Assembly (NCBI RefSeq): GCF_029919115.1
Contig: NZ_CP123990.1
Span: 3,348,001 to 3,412,000, forward strand
Direction of reading: 5' to 3'
From: Variovorax paradoxus
GTDB taxonomy: Bacteria; Pseudomonadota; Gammaproteobacteria; Burkholderiales; Burkholderiaceae_C
DNA length: 64,000 nucleotides
The notes under the pieces were generated by a model. The model was not told the DNA's origin. It did no database searches and saw only the letters and a program-made list of their open reading frames with translations. The position numbers and the translations under genes are program-made. The first letter of the stretch is position 1. Each line of letters starts with the position of its first letter. Below are positions 62,855-64,000 of this stretch, in pieces.

Positions 62855-64000
62855 ATGAGACACGGCAACTCTTCTTTTGCGTCGGCGGTAGCGGCATGCA
62901 TCGCGGCGGCGGCTTTGCTGGCCGGCTGCGGTGGAGGTGGGGGCGGTGGAGGGGGCGGCGGTCTTCCGTTCCTGCCGGTAGTTCCCCCTGCTCCTCCTCC
63001 TGCAGCGGGATCGGTGACGCTGAGCGGCACGGCCACCTATGAGTCTGTGCCCAATCCAAACGGCACTCTCGTCTATGCCAGCGCCACTTCCAGGCCTGTG
63101 CGCGGTGCCGCGGTGGATGTGATCGATGCATCGACTTCTGCGCAACTGGCCACGGCAACCACCGACGACAACGGTGCCTACTCCGTGTCTGTGCCTGCGA
63201 ACACGGCGATTGCAGTGCGGGTCAAGGCGCAACTGGCGCGCGGCGGTGCGGGGCCGAACTGGGACGTGACGGTGCGGGACAACACCCGTTCCAGTGCGCT
63301 GTATTCCATGCAGAGCCCCGCGTTCTCGTCCGGGGCCGCTGCCTCGGTGCGCGACCTTCATGCGCCTTCGGGCTGGGGCGGTTCGAGCTACACCGGAGAT
63401 CGGGTGGCAGCGCCGTTCGCCATCCTGGATACGGTCTACGCCGCCATGCAGAAGGTGGTGTCGGGTGCGCCCGCGGCGGCTTTTCCGGCGTTGCGCGTGT
63501 ACTGGAGTATTAACAATGCCCCTTCTTCCGGCAGCGTTGCGGCGGGCCAGATCGGCACCACGTTCTTTGTGAGCAGAAGCACTGGCCGCGAGATCTACGT
63601 GCTCGGCAAGGAAGACGTGGACACCGACGAATACGACAACTCGGTGATCGCGCATGAATGGGGCCATTACTACCAGTCGGCCTTCAGCCGTGACGACTCG
63701 ATGGGCGGCTCCCATTCGCAGAGCCAGCGGCTCGATCGGCGGCTGGCTTTTTCCGAAGGCTGGGGCAATGCCTGGTCGGGCATCGCGCTCGAGCGCCGAA
63801 ACTATGTCGACTCGGGTGGCCCCCAGCAGTCGACCGCGCAGTTCAGCATCAACATCGATCTGGGTGCAGGCGCCGCAACGACGCCGGGCTGGTACCGCGA
63901 GCCGTCGATCCAGTCGGTTTTCTGGAACCTCAACCAGCAGGTCGGCTTCAAGCCCATACATGACGCGCTGACCAGCGTTCAATTCAGGGGCAGCGCTGCT
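62855..64000 (+). CDS. Putative lipoprotein zinc metalloprotease with polyglycine linker (3' end outside the window)
   Basis: 382 codons are present and the gene continues past 64000. The lipobox LLAGC near residue 24 predicts a lipoprotein; the lipid cysteine is followed by eleven glycines and a proline-rich spacer (PPAPPPAAG). A carboxypeptidase-regulatory-like beta domain follows ([40 protein letters not shown]). The catalytic region has the zinc motif HEWGHYYQS and a likely third ligand Glu in [11 protein letters not shown]. The ATG follows CGAGGACAGCACAGC. The specific protease family is not recognised. Confidence 0.78.
   Translation, partial: MRHGNSSFASAVAACIAAAALLAGCGGGGGGGGGGGLPFLPVVPPAPPPAAGSVTLSGTATYESVPNPNGTLVYASATSRPVRGAAVDVIDASTSAQLATATTDDNGAYSVSVPANTAIAVRVKAQLARGGAGPNWDVTVRDNTRSSALYSMQSPAFSSGAAASVRDLHAPSGWGGSSYTGDRVAAPFAILDTVYAAMQKVVSGAPAAAFPALRVYWSINNAPSSGSVAAGQIGTTFFVSRSTGREIYVLGKEDVDTDEYDNSVIAHEWGHYYQSAFSRDDSMGGSHSQSQRLDRRLAFSEGWGNAWSGIALERRNYVDSGGPQQSTAQFSINIDLGAGAATTPGWYREPSIQSVFWNLNQQVGFKPIHDALTSVQFRGSAA

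Overview
The window reads as chromosomal DNA of a high-GC betaproteobacterium of the order Burkholderiales, most likely Comamonadaceae and close to Variovorax. The grounds are the protein style of the str operon (rpsL-rpsG-fusA-tuf-rpsJ), many Bug, TRAP and Liv-type solute transporters, the NodIJ-like exporter, and intergenic repeats whose accidental translations (SERSEFCETP-type peptides) I associate with this group. I see no tRNA, rRNA, CRISPR array, prophage or transposase.

Layout. 1-3.9 kb: the 5' part of a PLP-dependent threonine/serine dehydratase, divergent from a GntR regulator that leads a tight operon with a phytanoyl-CoA-dioxygenase-like enzyme and a homoserine-dehydrogenase-like oxidoreductase. 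4.1-8.3 kb: an ECF42-type sigma factor, then an NAD/ADP-ribose gene cluster: a NrtR-like Nudix regulator divergent from three overlapping genes encoding DUF4291, NADAR and ADP-ribosylglycohydrolase proteins. 8.4-13.2 kb: an FtsX-type permease without an adjacent ATPase, a composite inverted/tandem repeat, and a NodJ/NodI-type ABC-2 exporter. 13.3-18.9 kb: LysR divergent from GST and an FMN-type oxidase-family protein; cytochrome P450 divergent from an ArsR-type regulator with a clear dyad between them; a Bug-family binding protein. 19-27.3 kb: AMP nucleosidase, ketopantoate reductase, glutathione reductase, a FecR/DUF6600 protein with a glutamine-rich tail, and an exported PEP-synthase-like gene broken by a 101-bp template-switch-like insertion. 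27.3-31.1 kb: a TRAP transporter operon (dctP-dctQ-dctM order). 31.3-38 kb: rhodanese, Kbp, CoaX, serine hydrolase, enoyl-CoA hydratase, 3-hydroxyacyl-CoA dehydrogenase, PurT. 38.2-46.1 kb: AraC regulator and a complete Liv-type ABC transporter with an acyl-CoA ligase, the two ATPase genes being separated by a 463-bp block of dispersed repeats. 46.1-53.5 kb: EVE protein, MarC, SDR, DsbA-like isomerase, dienelactone hydrolase, LysR, a small secreted protein, CorA and HemB. 53.5-57.7 kb: a promoter-hairpins-terminator leader (candidate small RNA or attenuator) ahead of hemJ, vanZ-like, ferredoxin, hydrolase and D,D-carboxypeptidase genes. 57.7-64 kb: the str operon ending in a strong terminator after rpsJ, then a lipoprotein with an HEXXH metalloprotease motif that runs off the right edge.

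Most interesting points: (1) the translationally coupled DUF4291-NADAR-ADP-ribosylglycohydrolase cassette under a catalytically degenerate Nudix regulator, which looks like a self-contained ADP-ribose writing/erasing or NAD-repair module; (2) the 101-bp duplication with an embedded inverted segment that breaks the PEP-synthase-like gene; (3) the leader RNA before hemJ with mutually exclusive hairpins; (4) dispersed repeats, one block of which sits inside an otherwise compact operon.
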